From assembly GCF_000513135.1 (NCBI RefSeq), contig NZ_BAUV01000007.1, positions 80,792 through 144,791 on the forward strand: a stretch of 64,000 nt of DNA, given 5' to 3'. This document shows positions 1 through 9,422 of this stretch, one piece after another. Source of the DNA: Halalkalibacter akibai JCM 9157. Lineage in GTDB: Bacteria; Bacillota; Bacilli; Bacillales; Bacillaceae_D. Below the pieces are notes generated by a model. It searched no databases. It had not been told where the DNA came from and was given only the letters and a program-made list of their open reading frames with translations. Numbering within the stretch: position 1 is the first letter of the stretch; each line of letters opens with the position of its first letter. The position numbers were made by a program, and so were the translations under genes.

Positions 1-425
1 ATTTGACTAATAGAACCTTCTTGCGCTCTAATAGCACCAGCAAAATAGCGGAAGTGATCAACAGCTAATGGGATATCTGCGTTTAGCGTTTCACGGACAG
101 CTTTTCCATTATCCCAGGTTTCTGCAATGGCAAGTGTTTCAAGATTTTCTTCGATTCGATCTGCTATTTTATTCAGGATATTAGCGCGTTCTGTAGTTGA
201 TGTTTTCCCCCATGCGGTTTTAGCTCTGTGCGCTGCATCAAGAGCTAATTCGATATCTTCAGAAGAAGAGCGGGCAACTTCACAGAAAACTTCACCTGTA
301 ACAGGTGTAACGTTTTCAAAATATTGTCCGTTAAGAGGGGCTGTCCATTCTCCGTTGATAAAATTATCATATCGCTTTTTAAATTGAACAGTTGCATTTG
401 CAGAACCTGGTTGACTGTAGATCAT
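1..425 (-). CDS. Aldehyde dehydrogenase, N-terminal part (cut by window edge)
   Basis: NAD-dependent aldehyde dehydrogenase of the ExaC/AldA acetaldehyde type. The start ATG is at 423-425, behind a GGAGGC-like ribosome binding site at 431-438. The visible 141 residues begin [19 protein letters not shown] and contain FINGEWTAP and VTPVTGE, the usual N-terminal beta-strand signature, followed by the helix with [25 protein letters not shown] and the block [12 protein letters not shown]. The catalytic Cys and Glu lie beyond the window start and cannot be checked. The gene lies downstream of the alcohol dehydrogenase on the same strand, so the pair would oxidise ethanol to acetaldehyde to acetate, which is inference from order and family. 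Confidence 0.9.
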   Translation of the reverse strand, partial: MIYSQPGSANATVQFKKRYDNFINGEWTAPLNGQYFENVTPVTGEVFCEVARSSSEDIELALDAAHRAKTAWGKTSTTERANILNKIADRIEENLETLAIAETWDNGKAVRETLNADIPLAVDHFRYFAGAIRAQEGSISQ

Positions 426-448
426 AATTAAAGCCTCCTTTAAAATAG

Positions 449-469
449 AGGGGAGAAAAAGTCTCCCCT
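449..469 (-). terminator. Hairpin between alcohol and aldehyde dehydrogenase genes
   Basis: An 8-bp perfect stem (AGGGGAGA / TCTCCCCT) with a 5-nt loop lies between the two dehydrogenase genes. In the minus direction it is followed only by a weak ATTTTAAA tract just before the ribosome binding site of the aldehyde dehydrogenase. It may be a weak terminator or an mRNA-stability hairpin that uncouples the two genes. Confidence 0.45.
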
Positions 470-523
470 AATAAATATATTAAAACGCTTACACGAAATT
501 CTATTACGATAGATGATAGATTA

Positions 524-1534
524 TTACATCGTAAGAACGATACGACCATTTATTTTTCCTTGTTCCATTCTCTCAAAAACTTCGTTAATAGAATCAAGAG
601 GAGCGGTTTCAATATTTGTTTTAACTTTTCCTTGGGCTGCAAACTCTAAAGCTTCTTGCATATCTTTTCGTGTCCCTACGATTGAACCACGGACCGTTAC
701 ACCATTTAAAACTGTATCAAAAATCGGAATTGGTAGATCATCGTGCGGTAGACCGACAACAACAAGAGTTCCACCTCGTTTTACTGATTGGTAAGCTTGT
801 TCAAACGCTTTTTTAGTTACGGCAACACTTATTGCTGCTTGAACTCCACCAACAAATTCTGTTATAGCTAAACCTGGATCCGTATTTAAACCATTTATCG
901 TATGATCTGCACCTAGTTGCTTAGCTAATTCTAATTTATCATCCTGTATATCAACGGCAATCACGTTAAAGCCCATTGCTTTTGCGTATTGAAGAGCAAC
1001 ATGTCCTAGACCGCCAATGCCGTAAATAGCAACCCAATCGCCTGGCTTAGCTTCAGATACTTTTAAAGCTTTATAAGTAGTAACTCCTGCACATAAAATA
1101 GGAGCAATTTCAACCGGATCAACATTTTCGGGAATTTTAGCAACGTAATTTGCTGGAGCTTTACAATATTCTGCATAGCCGCCATCAACTGAATAGCCAC
1201 CATTTTCTTGATCGTGACAAAGAGTTTCTCTGCCAGTTAAACAATACTCACATTCTCCACAAGCTGAATAAAGCCAGGGAATTCCTACACGGTCACCAAC
1301 TTTTATATTAGTGACATCTTCACCAATCTCAGTTACAATTCCAACTCCTTCATGACCAGGAATTAATGGAAGTTTGGGTTTAACTGGCCAATCACCATGG
1401 GCTGCGTGTAAATCTGTATGACAAACTCCACATGCCTCAATTTTTACTAGAACTTCACCACGGTTAATAGTAGGTATTTGCATTTCCTTAATTTCAAGTT
1501 TTTGTTTATGTTGATTTACAACAGCTGCTTTCAT
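524..1534 (-). CDS. Zinc-dependent alcohol dehydrogenase (AdhP/AdhT type)
   Basis: A 336-residue medium-chain zinc alcohol dehydrogenase, close to the usual 335-345. The catalytic-zinc segment [16 protein letters not shown] and the GHEGVG motif sit in the first 65 residues. Next comes the structural-zinc loop [15 protein letters not shown] with four cysteines, then the Rossmann motif [17 protein letters not shown] for NAD(H). The reaction is primary alcohol to aldehyde with NAD. It starts with ATG after GGAGGGATC. It ends 98 nt before the aldehyde dehydrogenase on the same strand, and a hairpin lies between. The family is certain; the physiological substrate, probably ethanol, is inferred. 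Confidence 0.93.
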   Translation of the reverse strand: MKAAVVNQHKQKLEIKEMQIPTINRGEVLVKIEACGVCHTDLHAAHGDWPVKPKLPLIPGHEGVGIVTEIGEDVTNIKVGDRVGIPWLYSACGECEYCLTGRETLCHDQENGGYSVDGGYAEYCKAPANYVAKIPENVDPVEIAPILCAGVTTYKALKVSEAKPGDWVAIYGIGGLGHVALQYAKAMGFNVIAVDIQDDKLELAKQLGADHTINGLNTDPGLAITEFVGGVQAAISVAVTKKAFEQAYQSVKRGGTLVVVGLPHDDLPIPIFDTVLNGVTVRGSIVGTRKDMQEALEFAAQGKVKTNIETAPLDSINEVFERMEQGKINGRIVLTM

Positions 1535-2048
1535 ATAGATCCCTCCATTTATAGTTTCACTTTTAGTAATGCAAGTACTGTGCCAATATGAAAAACCTAA
1601 AATAAAATGAATATAATGTCTAAGTGGGAGAAAATGAGCCGAGTAATTGATAAATCGGGCCGATTTTTTGGCAGGTTAAGCCATAAGTTTGTCGAGACAT
1701 TTCATTAGAATTTAACATGAGGTTGTTCTGTTATAAGTCTGAAAAACTTGAAGAATGATCTTATTATTTGGTTGTTTCGAAAAAGAAAGTTTTTTAAATA
1801 CAGTTTTTTCTCTATAGCTGTTTAAGAAATGGAAGAATACTTCTTTTTTCCTTAATCCATAAAACCAATGTTTGAGAAAAGAGCCTTACCATAAAAATCC
1901 TTACTAACCGCTTATAAAAACTTTTTAGTCAGCAAAAAACCTAGTATTCTTAAATTATAAAAACTTTATAATTTTTGTAACCATATTTAACATCGTGTCG
2001 TTTTATAAGCAAGAAAGTAAGAACGAGTGAATTCGGAGGTTAACAACG
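1535..2048. other. Intergenic region between divergent adh and ECF sigma genes
   Basis: A 514-nt non-coding stretch. It must hold the promoter of the alcohol dehydrogenase (minus strand) and an ECF-type promoter near 1976-2002 (listed separately). I see no convincing small gene, riboswitch or operator in the remainder, which is AT-rich. Confidence 0.6.
1976..2002 (+). promoter_or_regulatory. Putative ECF-sigma autoregulatory promoter
   Basis: TGTAAC at 1976-1981, then 17 nt, then CGTT at 1999-2002. This resembles the TGTAAC/TGAAAC -35 and CG-rich -10 of Bacillus ECF promoters. It lies about 50 nt upstream of the ECF sigma start. ECF operons usually autoregulate, so this is a plausible self-promoter. 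Only motif similarity supports it. Confidence 0.45.
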
Positions 2049-2577
2049 ATGGAAGAACAACTAATTGAACGGGCGAAACAAGGAGATGATGATGCTTCCA
2101 GCAATTAATTGAACGGCATCTTAAAACAGTTGAAAAATTTGCATTCCAAATAGCGTCTCACCAACTCATATTGAAGATGTAACACAGGAAGTATTCTTAA
2201 AAGTATATCGCTTTATTCATAAACATAATCGTGGTAAATTTACTACTTGGCTTTACTCTATAACATTGAATGTGATAAGAGATTTTTATAGGAAAGAAAA
2301 ACAAATGAAAAGGAAAACAGTAGAACTTCAAAAATATACAACTCAACAAACGTATATTAATGATCATTTCGATGAAGAAGCTCAAGAGTTACATCAAATG
2401 ATTCATCGTTTAGAAGATAAATATAAAGTACCAATTGTGCTTCATTTTTTTCATGGACAAAATTACCAAGAGATTGCGAACGTCTTAGGTGTAACTGAAG
2501 GTGCAATCAAAACAAGAATTTTGAGAGCAAAGCAAAAACTAAAAGCAGAGTATGAAAAAGTAGGTGAACAGCTATGA
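2049..2577 (+). pseudogene. ECF-type RNA polymerase sigma factor, frame broken twice
   Basis: The ATG at 2049 follows CGGAGGT and begins MEEQLIERAKQGDDDA. Restoring one T at 2096-2097 (giving AFQQLIERHLKTVEKFAFQI) and one G at 2153 (giving GVSPTHIEDVTQEVF) yields a single frame of about 176 residues. Region 2 reads VTQEVFLKVYRFIHKHNRGKF and region 4 reads EIANVLGVTEGAIKTRILRAKQKL, as in ECF sigma factors. Both lesions are single-base losses in short homopolymers, so I suspect sequence errors in a working gene. The stop overlaps the next gene by ATGA, the classic sigma/anti-sigma coupling. Which Bacillus ECF it corresponds to (SigX, SigV, SigM or YlaC type) is not clear. Confidence 0.85.
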
Positions 2578-3461
2578 CACATAAAAATTTCGATGAAACG
2601 TTGAATCGACTTAATCAATATTATGACGAAATGCCAACTCAATCTTCTTCTTCTAATATAATGGCAAACATAAAAAGAAAGAAAAAACGTGACTGGAGTA
2701 GGTATTATCAGAGGTGGCAAGTGGCTGCTTTAATTGTATTAATGGTTGGAATCGGATATGTTTTAGGTGCTAGTCAGCTTACGGGTCAACAGGACTCAGC
2801 AAGTGATAGTGAAATAGCAGCTGATCAATCAGAACCACAAATGGAATTGGGCATTGCTGCTGTTGAGGAAGTAGAAGAAGAAGCGTACAGTGAAGAAGCT
2901 GTTACAAGAGAAATTCCAAATGCGCTAATGACTGATGATGAAACTTCAATGCCACTTGAAATTATAAATGAAGAAGGATTGGCGGATGTTATTCAGGTCT
3001 ATACGTTTGAAGACGAAGAATTCGGTCTTACCACTAAATATGATGTGCAACTAGAAGTTCATTATGATGTTGATGATGACGGCAGAGCGATTCAGTGGTT
3101 TGCCAATTATAGTGAAGGACCAGTTGAACCAGTTGTTTTAGAAATTTTTCGATTTGAAAATGCAGGTGATCAAAGAGAACTAATTGAAGCGTATCGAACA
3201 AGAATGTTGAATTTGGGTTATCAGGAAGATTTCACTGAAGAATATATGAAAGGGCAGGAGGTTCCTGGACAAGGAATAGAAGAACTTCTGTTTGAAAGAG
3301 ACGGCGTTTATGCTCATGTTGTTCCTGTAGAACATGGAGAGAACCTATTCTTCTTTAAGACAAGTTTGTTTGCACCTAACTCTGAATATATCGAGTACTC
3401 TGAAGGATTTGGTAGAAACGTTAAAGTGATATACGAACAATTTAGTTGGATGTATAATTAA
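2574..3461 (+). CDS. Probable anti-sigma factor, single-pass membrane protein
   Basis: A 295-residue protein translationally coupled to the ECF sigma gene (ATGA overlap). About 48 cytoplasmic residues with a basic KRKKKRDW patch are followed by one membrane span near residues 49-68. Then comes a very acidic, Glu-rich linker and an extracytoplasmic domain of about 170 residues ending EQFSWMYN. This topology and position fit an ECF anti-sigma factor that holds the sigma factor at the membrane until an envelope signal. I do not recognise the outer domain, which does not read as the DUF3298 of RsiV. A rho-independent terminator follows at once, so the operon is two genes. Confidence 0.75.
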   Translation: MTHKNFDETLNRLNQYYDEMPTQSSSSNIMANIKRKKKRDWSRYYQRWQVAALIVLMVGIGYVLGASQLTGQQDSASDSEIAADQSEPQMELGIAAVEEVEEEAYSEEAVTREIPNALMTDDETSMPLEIINEEGLADVIQVYTFEDEEFGLTTKYDVQLEVHYDVDDDGRAIQWFANYSEGPVEPVVLEIFRFENAGDQRELIEAYRTRMLNLGYQEDFTEEYMKGQEVPGQGIEELLFERDGVYAHVVPVEHGENLFFFKTSLFAPNSEYIEYSEGFGRNVKVIYEQFSWMYN

Positions 3462-3497
3462 CTAATTTAAAAGTAGATGTGTTGTTGAATGTAACTA

Positions 3498-3530
3498 AAG
3501 CCCAAATCAATGATTTGGGCTTTTTGCTTT
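3498..3530 (+). terminator. Rho-independent terminator of the ECF operon
   Basis: The inverted repeat AAGCCCAAATC / GATTTGGGCTT with a short loop is followed by TTTTTGCTTT. It starts 36 nt after the anti-sigma stop. Confidence 0.9.
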
Positions 3531-3711
3531 AAATGTTACTCAGCATGTAACTATTTAGCGAATACACAATCAATGATCTAGTATAGAATATAGGATTCTA
3601 TGTTCCTTTTAAAGGGGCAATTAGCTTCTTTTCTTTTGTTCTGAGCCTGTATTGTAGTAACATATACGATAAGACATTTAAATACCATAGAATGGAAGGG
3701 AGTTTGATTAA

Positions 3712-5499
3712 ATGACAATGTATAAATCAAGAGAAGAAGTCCCATTAGAGGAGAAATGGAATTTAGCTGATATATACCCTGACCTAACTGCATGGGAGAA
3801 AGATTTACATAGTGTGAAAGAGCGCACAGAAAAACTGAGTCAATTCGATGGAAAAATAACAGGTGCCAAAGAGTTGTTTGATTATTTAACTTTAAGCGAA
3901 GAAACGAGTTACACCTTTAAAAAGCTTTATGTTTATACGATGTTTCAAGTTGATATTGATACAAGGGATACAAAAGCACAATCTCTTCAAGATAGGGTGA
4001 AATCACTTGGTGTGAAACTCAGTTCCGCAACTTCCTTCTTCACCCCCTTCTTACTAAGCTTAGAGGAAAGTACACTTAAAGGTTACATTGATGAAGTGGA
4101 AGGACTTAAATATTTTGAAGAAGATTTATTTGAAGCTTATCGTTATAAACAGCACGTTCTAACAAAAGAAAAAGAAGAGGTGTTGTCACAATTAGGTGAG
4201 ACTTTCTCTGCTCCTAGTAATACGTTCGGTATGATTAATAATGCTGATATTAGATTTGGAGAGGTGACCAACAAAGAGGGAGAAAAAGTAGAATTAACAA
4301 GAGGAATGTATTCAAAATTAATTGAAGACGAAGATCGCGATATAAGGAAAGAGGCTTATAAAGCTTATTATCAGCCGTATGTTCAATTAACGAATACGAT
4401 CGCTTCCACTTTGTCAGCTTCCATTAAAACAAATGTTACTTTATCGAAAATGCGCAATTATCCTTCTGCTTTAGAGAAATCTCTTTTCTCAGATATGGTG
4501 CCAAAAGAAGTTTACGATAACTTAATTGAAGCAACAAAAGCCAATATTGAACCATTACACAGGTATGCGAAAATACGAAAGCAATTATTAGGTTTATCCG
4601 AACTACGTCAATACGATCTAAATGTTCCGCTTGTTCAAGATGTAAAAGAGGAGATCTTATTTGACGAAGCATATGAAACGATGCTTAAAAGTTTATCGCC
4701 ATTAGGAGAAGAATACGTAGAAACATTACGTAGCTTTAAGGAGAAACGTTATTTTGACGTTAGAGAGACACCAGGTAAAAGATCTGGAGCTTATAATTTA
4801 GGGTTGTATGGTGTTCATCCGTTCGTGCTTTTAAATCATCAAGATGACCTTGATAGTTTATTTACACTAGTTCACGAATGTGGTCACGCAATGCACTCCT
4901 GGTATTCGTCCAAACACCAACCTCAAATTTCTGCAGGTTATTCTATATTCGTGGCAGAAGTAGCTTCAACTGTAAATGAGGTTCTGTTAATTCGCTATTT
5001 ATTGAAAAATACAGAAGATGCCAAGATGAAAAAACATCTTCTTAATCATTTTATCGACAGTTTTAGAGGAACTTTATTCACTCAAGTAATGTTCTCGCAA
5101 TTTGAGAAAATCACCCACGAAAAAGCTGAGAACGGCGAACCTTTAAATGCCGAGGTATTTAATGAAGTGTATGAACAAATTTTCCGTGAATTCAATGGAG
5201 ATGAAATTGTGTTTGACGACGAAGTAAAATATGGTTGGTCGAGAATTCCTCATTTTTATCGTCCGTTTTATGTTTATAAGTATGCTACTGGTTATGCTTC
5301 AGCGATTCACATTGCAGATCAACTTCTAGAAGGTAATCCTGACACACTTGAAAAATACTTAACATTCTTAAAAAGCGGAAGCTCAGACTACCCACTGGAG
5401 CTATTAAAAGCAACAGGAGTCGATTTAACAAAACCAGAACCGATTCGAAATGCGTTAGCGATATTTGGAGAGTTAGTGGACGAATTTGCTTCGTTGTAA
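3712..5499 (+). CDS. pepF: Oligoendopeptidase F (M3B zinc metallopeptidase)
   Basis: A cytoplasmic metallopeptidase of 595 residues that cleaves oligopeptides of roughly 7-17 residues. The family length is about 600. The zinc motif HECGHAMHS is at residues 388-396, with the third ligand expected in the downstream glutamate region (IFVAEVASTVNE). The N-terminal oligopeptidase-F domain begins VPLEEKWNLADIYPDL. The start ATG at 3712 is preceded by GGAAGGGAG. It is monocistronic, with a terminator before it (3498) and after it (5530). No oddities were seen. Confidence 0.95.
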   Translation: MTMYKSREEVPLEEKWNLADIYPDLTAWEKDLHSVKERTEKLSQFDGKITGAKELFDYLTLSEETSYTFKKLYVYTMFQVDIDTRDTKAQSLQDRVKSLGVKLSSATSFFTPFLLSLEESTLKGYIDEVEGLKYFEEDLFEAYRYKQHVLTKEKEEVLSQLGETFSAPSNTFGMINNADIRFGEVTNKEGEKVELTRGMYSKLIEDEDRDIRKEAYKAYYQPYVQLTNTIASTLSASIKTNVTLSKMRNYPSALEKSLFSDMVPKEVYDNLIEATKANIEPLHRYAKIRKQLLGLSELRQYDLNVPLVQDVKEEILFDEAYETMLKSLSPLGEEYVETLRSFKEKRYFDVRETPGKRSGAYNLGLYGVHPFVLLNHQDDLDSLFTLVHECGHAMHSWYSSKHQPQISAGYSIFVAEVASTVNEVLLIRYLLKNTEDAKMKKHLLNHFIDSFRGTLFTQVMFSQFEKITHEKAENGEPLNAEVFNEVYEQIFREFNGDEIVFDDEVKYGWSRIPHFYRPFYVYKYATGYASAIHIADQLLEGNPDTLEKYLTFLKSGSSDYPLELLKATGVDLTKPEPIRNALAIFGELVDEFASL

Positions 5500-5529
5500 C
5501 AACATCTTCCTTTAAAATATTTCTGTAAA

Positions 5530-5571
5530 GCTGAAGCTAAGGCTAGAAACAATCCTTGGTTTCAGCTTTTT
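5530..5571 (+). terminator. Terminator after pepF
   Basis: A 13-bp imperfect stem, GCTGAAGCTAAGG at 5530-5542 pairing with CCTTGGTTTCAGC at 5554-5566, followed by TTTTTTAT. Confidence 0.85.
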
Positions 5572-5661
5572 TATATGTATGAAGTTTAACCATTAATCGC
5601 ATCTTAATGATAGTTAATATAATATCTTCTCAATAAAGAGGTTAAGGAGCGTGTTAGACAT

Positions 5662-6921
5662 TTGGCGACAAAGAAAAAAGGTCTTGTAATCTTAGCTATA
5701 GGCTCTATCCCTCTTATTATGACGTTAGGCAACTCAATGCTTATCCCAATATTACCGAGGATGGAAACGGAGTTAGGTATATCAGCATTTCAAGCTAGCT
5801 TGACGATCACAGTCTTCTCAATCACAGCAGCTATTGCTATTCCTATCCTAGGGTATATGTCTGACCGGTTCTCGAGAAAACAAATAATTGTTCCTGCATT
5901 AATTTTATATGGGGTTGGTGGATTGTTAGCGGGGGTGGCTACTGCTTTTTTTAATAATCCATATATGTGGATTATGGTAGGAAGGGCCCTAAAAGGGATT
6001 GGAGCAGCAGGAACGGCACCAATTGCAATGGCATTAACTGGAGATTTGTTTAAAGGAGGAGAACAAAGTAAAGTACTCGGGATCGTGGAAGCATCGAACG
6101 GTTTTGGTAAAGTGCTTTCACCCATTGTTGGTTCTCTCTTAGCATTATTAGTGTGGTACGGACCATTTTGGGGATTTCCAGTTTTCGTTTTAATCTCTGT
6201 CTTATTAACCGTTTTCTTTGTAAAAGAAAAAAAGAAGAAAAAAGAAGCACCAGCAATAGGGAAATATGTAAAGGGGCTTTTTTCCGTTTTTAAACAAGAA
6301 GGTAGATGGCTGTTTACAGCTTATTTAGCAGGTGCAACATGTTTATTTACGTTATTTGGAATTTTGTTTTACTTGTCAGATACATTAGAAACACAATACA
6401 ACATTGATGGAGTTCTTAAAGGTTCTATTCTGGCAATTCCTCTGTTATTTATGATGACAACCTCACTTATAACAGGAAATAAAATTGGTAAAGATTTAAA
6501 AAGGATGAAAAAATTTATTATTTTAGGTTTTTTACTTATGACCATTTCGTTTGCTACGCTGGTTTTCTTCCAAAAGCTCATTCCTTTCATTTCCATTCTT
6601 GCTGTATCTAGTGTTGGCACTGGCCTCGTCTTGCCTTGTTTAAACAGTTTAATTACCGGGTCAGTTGGAGCAGAAAGAAGGGGATTTGTAACTTCGCTTT
6701 ATGGATCGGTAAGATTCCTTGGGGTAGCAGCAGGTCCACCTATTTTTGAATGGCTCATGAATTGGTCAAGAACGGGTATGTTTTTAACAACTGCTGGTTT
6801 AACTCTTAGCGTTGGGTTGTTATGTTTACTTCTGATCCATGTAAAGAATACTCAGAACGCAAACAAAGAAGATAGTGAAGCACATACGCTCTTTAAAAAA
6901 TTCCAATTAACCACTGAATAA
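5662..6921 (+). CDS. MFS transporter, 12-TM drug/metabolite exporter type (DHA1-like)
   Basis: A 419-residue protein with 12 predicted membrane spans. The loop 2-3 signature [11 protein letters not shown] follows spans 1-2, the usual MFS G-x-L-x-D-R-x-G-R-R motif in variant form, and [17 protein letters not shown] is typical of the DHA1 proton-antiport group. The central cytoplasmic loop is basic ([15 protein letters not shown]). The start is TTG at 5662 with AAGGAGC upstream; no better ATG lies nearby. The substrate cannot be read from the sequence. It is followed after 15 nt by a small soluble protein and probably shares its transcript. Confidence 0.88.
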   Translation: MATKKKGLVILAIGSIPLIMTLGNSMLIPILPRMETELGISAFQASLTITVFSITAAIAIPILGYMSDRFSRKQIIVPALILYGVGGLLAGVATAFFNNPYMWIMVGRALKGIGAAGTAPIAMALTGDLFKGGEQSKVLGIVEASNGFGKVLSPIVGSLLALLVWYGPFWGFPVFVLISVLLTVFFVKEKKKKKEAPAIGKYVKGLFSVFKQEGRWLFTAYLAGATCLFTLFGILFYLSDTLETQYNIDGVLKGSILAIPLLFMMTTSLITGNKIGKDLKRMKKFIILGFLLMTISFATLVFFQKLIPFISILAVSSVGTGLVLPCLNSLITGSVGAERRGFVTSLYGSVRFLGVAAGPPIFEWLMNWSRTGMFLTTAGLTLSVGLLCLLLIHVKNTQNANKEDSEAHTLFKKFQLTTE

Positions 6922-6936
6922 TAGGAGGAAGTTATT

Positions 6937-7233
6937 TTGCAAATTTATTTTTCGCCTGAATTTATGAAGGAAGATTCTCAAGTATTAAATGTAGTGACAG
7001 ATGATAATAAGCCTCTTGGTTTTTTAACATTTTTAATGGAACCAGAAAAAAAGAAACTTTATGTTTATGGGCATCTTCAAGAAGAAGGAGTAAATGAAGA
7101 TTTTAAAGATTTAGTCAAACCTTACTTACAGGGTCTTACTAAATTAAAACCTGAGTTAGAAGTTTATACGTATCTGTCTGTTGGAGGTAAGAAAGTAGAG
7201 CTAGAGGCAGGTAGTAAGAAAGAGGAAGAATAG
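6937..7233 (+). CDS. Conserved small hypothetical protein (98 aa)
   Basis: A 98-residue soluble acidic protein starting with TTG at 6937 behind a strong ATAGGAGGAAG site, 15 nt after the MFS gene. Its sequence (MQIYFSPEFMKEDSQVLNV, then a charged strand-rich core with KKKLYVYGHLQEEG, ending in a Lys/Glu tail) matches no family I can name. The good ribosome binding site and codon use like its neighbours argue that it is real. It may act with the exporter, but that rests on position only. Confidence 0.75.
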   Translation: MQIYFSPEFMKEDSQVLNVVTDDNKPLGFLTFLMEPEKKKLYVYGHLQEEGVNEDFKDLVKPYLQGLTKLKPELEVYTYLSVGGKKVELEAGSKKEEE

Positions 7234-7354
7234 ATAAGTCTTCTATTTATATGGAAGAAGTGTATGCTTAATTATAGCCATAGCCCCCTTCTTGAGCACT
7301 AGTACTGGTATAGGTGAATATCATATTTTACGGAATATGATGGGGGGCGAGGTT

Positions 7355-9313
7355 ATGGATTTTTTCTTACAAGTATTTGAATTTCATCATTTACTTGTAC
7401 TTGGGATAGGGATCTTTCTCGGAATCATTATTGGAGCACTTCCAGGACTAACTCCTACTATGGGTGTTGCACTGATGATTCCTTTTACTTTTTCATTAGG
7501 TGCAACGGATGGCCTAATTCTTTTAGGAGGCATTTATTGCGGTAGTGTGTTTGGAGGCTCCATACCAGCTATTTTATTTAACGTACCTGGTGCACCTGCC
7601 AATGTAGCTACCACGTTTGATGGTTATCCAATGACCAAGCAAGGAAAAGCCAGGAAAGCGTTAGAACTTGCAACCATCGCATCTGTAATCGGTGGGTTAT
7701 TTGGGATGTTATTGCTGTTATTTTTTGCACCGATCTTTGCTGATTTTTCACTTCGATTTGGTCCAACTGAAAGTTTTTGGATTTCTTTGTTTGGGATAAC
7801 CGTTATCGCTGCTATCTCAGATGGATCTGTCAGTAAAAACTTAATGGGAGGCTGTTTTGGTATATTTTTATCTTTTATCGGGATAAGTACAATTACAGGC
7901 ACAGCCAGATTTACATTTGGTTTAGATAGCTTAGTTGGGGGATTGCATATGGTTGCTGTTTTAATTGGCTTATTTGCTTTCCCACAAGCGCTTCGGTTAA
8001 TTGAGAATCTTCGAAACTCTGAAAAAAGTGAGAAGAATACTTTTAAACAAGAGCAATCGACGATCAGACAATCGTTCAAAGATGTTCTCAAAAATCCTAA
8101 ATCTGTTACGATAGGAAGCAGCCTGGGGGCCTTTGTTGGAATGGTTCCTGGTGCAGGAGGGAACATTGCAAGTCTTCTCGCTTACAATGAGACAAAGCGA
8201 TTTTCTAAAAATAAAGATCAGTACGGAAAAGGTGAAAAAAACGGAATTATTGCATCGGAAAGTGCTAATAACGCGATGGTCGGAGGATCATTAATTCCAC
8301 TTCTTACCTTGGGAATTCCAGGTTCCCCAACAGCAGCCATCTTTTTGGGTGGATTATTAATTCATGGAATTTGGCCAGGGAATAACTTGTTCGTAGATCA
8401 TGCTGAAGTTGCGTACACATTTTTATATAGCATGGTAGTTGCACAAATTCTTTTGCTTTTTGTTGGTTTTGCGATGATTAAATATATGACTAGATTGACT
8501 CATATTCCTGCGCACTATATGGCACCAGTAATTATCTCATTTTCCATAATTGGTGCTTATACAACTCAAAATAACGTCTTTGATATTACTACTGTCGTGA
8601 TAATTGGACTGTTCATGTTTATTTTACAGAAGTTCGATTTTTCACCAGCACCAATTGCGCTAGGGTTTATTCTAGGTACAATCGCAGAACAAGGACTTTT
8701 ACATGGTCTTCAAGTTGGAGCTGCTAGAGGTTCTGCTTTTTCATATTTTTTCACAGGTAGTTGGAATATTGTATTATACGGGTTAGTGTTGTTAACGGTT
8801 GGAGTTGCTGTTTATCAGAGATTACGAAGTACCAAGAGAACAAGCCTGTTAAAACAAGTTAAGTCAGTTTCCGGATGGAATTTTCTCTCTTTTCGAGCTT
8901 TGACTTGGTTAGCACTAAGTATGGGGATTGGAGTAAGTATCTTTCTTATGACGACTATGCCACTTCAACAAAGACTATTTCCGCAAATTACACTGTTGTT
9001 TCTGTTGATATTAGTATTGATTGAATATGTAAAAGTGAGTATGGAAAAGAGAGAGGTTAAAAAGGATAAAAGCATCTCTTGGCCCTTTATCATTATTGTA
9101 GGATTTGTTTCCATAATTAGTCTACTCATTAACGCAATAGGCTTTTATAATCAGGTGTTGATCCTGGTAATTAGTATACCATTGTTCGCTTTGTTCGTTT
9201 ATAAGCAAAAACTTGCTATAAGACAGATTTGCTTCGTTGGGCTCGCGTTCACTTTTATTTTATATATCGTCTTTTCTGTTTTGTTACGAGTTCCGTTGCC
9301 TGCTGTATTTTAA
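7355..9313 (+). CDS. Tripartite tricarboxylate transporter permease, TctA-TctB fusion
   Basis: The large membrane subunit of a TTT-family secondary carboxylate uptake system. Residues 1 to about 480 are TctA, with the two family signatures GALPGLTPTMGVAL (near residue 30) and GMVPGAGGNIASLLAY (near residue 262) and about 12 spans. The last ~150 residues form four more spans ending LYIVFSVLLRVPLPAVF, matching the C-terminus of the small TctB subunit, so A and B are fused. I place the start at the ATG at 7355 (MDFFLQVFEF), after GGGGCGAGG; the ATGs at 7337 and 7340 are alternatives. The receptor TctC is convergent just downstream. Substrate unknown (citrate or another carboxylate). Confidence 0.9.
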   Translation: MDFFLQVFEFHHLLVLGIGIFLGIIIGALPGLTPTMGVALMIPFTFSLGATDGLILLGGIYCGSVFGGSIPAILFNVPGAPANVATTFDGYPMTKQGKARKALELATIASVIGGLFGMLLLLFFAPIFADFSLRFGPTESFWISLFGITVIAAISDGSVSKNLMGGCFGIFLSFIGISTITGTARFTFGLDSLVGGLHMVAVLIGLFAFPQALRLIENLRNSEKSEKNTFKQEQSTIRQSFKDVLKNPKSVTIGSSLGAFVGMVPGAGGNIASLLAYNETKRFSKNKDQYGKGEKNGIIASESANNAMVGGSLIPLLTLGIPGSPTAAIFLGGLLIHGIWPGNNLFVDHAEVAYTFLYSMVVAQILLLFVGFAMIKYMTRLTHIPAHYMAPVIISFSIIGAYTTQNNVFDITTVVIIGLFMFILQKFDFSPAPIALGFILGTIAEQGLLHGLQVGAARGSAFSYFFTGSWNIVLYGLVLLTVGVAVYQRLRSTKRTSLLKQVKSVSGWNFLSFRALTWLALSMGIGVSIFLMTTMPLQQRLFPQITLLFLLILVLIEYVKVSMEKREVKKDKSISWPFIIIVGFVSIISLLINAIGFYNQVLILVISIPLFALFVYKQKLAIRQICFVGLAFTFILYIVFSVLLRVPLPAVF

Positions 9314-9330
9314 TATTATAGAACCATTAC

Positions 9331-9368
9331 AGGAATCTCAAAAGGTAAATTAACCTTTTGAGATTCCT
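9331..9368. terminator. Bidirectional terminator between tctAB and tctC
   Basis: A perfect 16-bp inverted repeat (AGGAATCTCAAAAGGT and its complement) with a 6-nt loop, followed by TTTTTT on the plus strand. It serves the convergent pair. Its core resembles the hairpin at 49302-49341. Confidence 0.9.
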
Positions 9369-9422
9369 TTTTTGATGTAAAAAAAAACTGCTAGACACTA
9401 AGTCAGCAGTGATAGATTAATC

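Noticed and set aside
127..387. 86-codon plus-strand frame opposite the aldehyde dehydrogenase
   Set aside because: Antisense shadow of a well-recognised enzyme gene.
7624..8166. 180-codon minus-strand frame inside tctA
   Set aside because: A shadow of the hydrophobic permease gene on the other strand; no ribosome site and no family resemblance.
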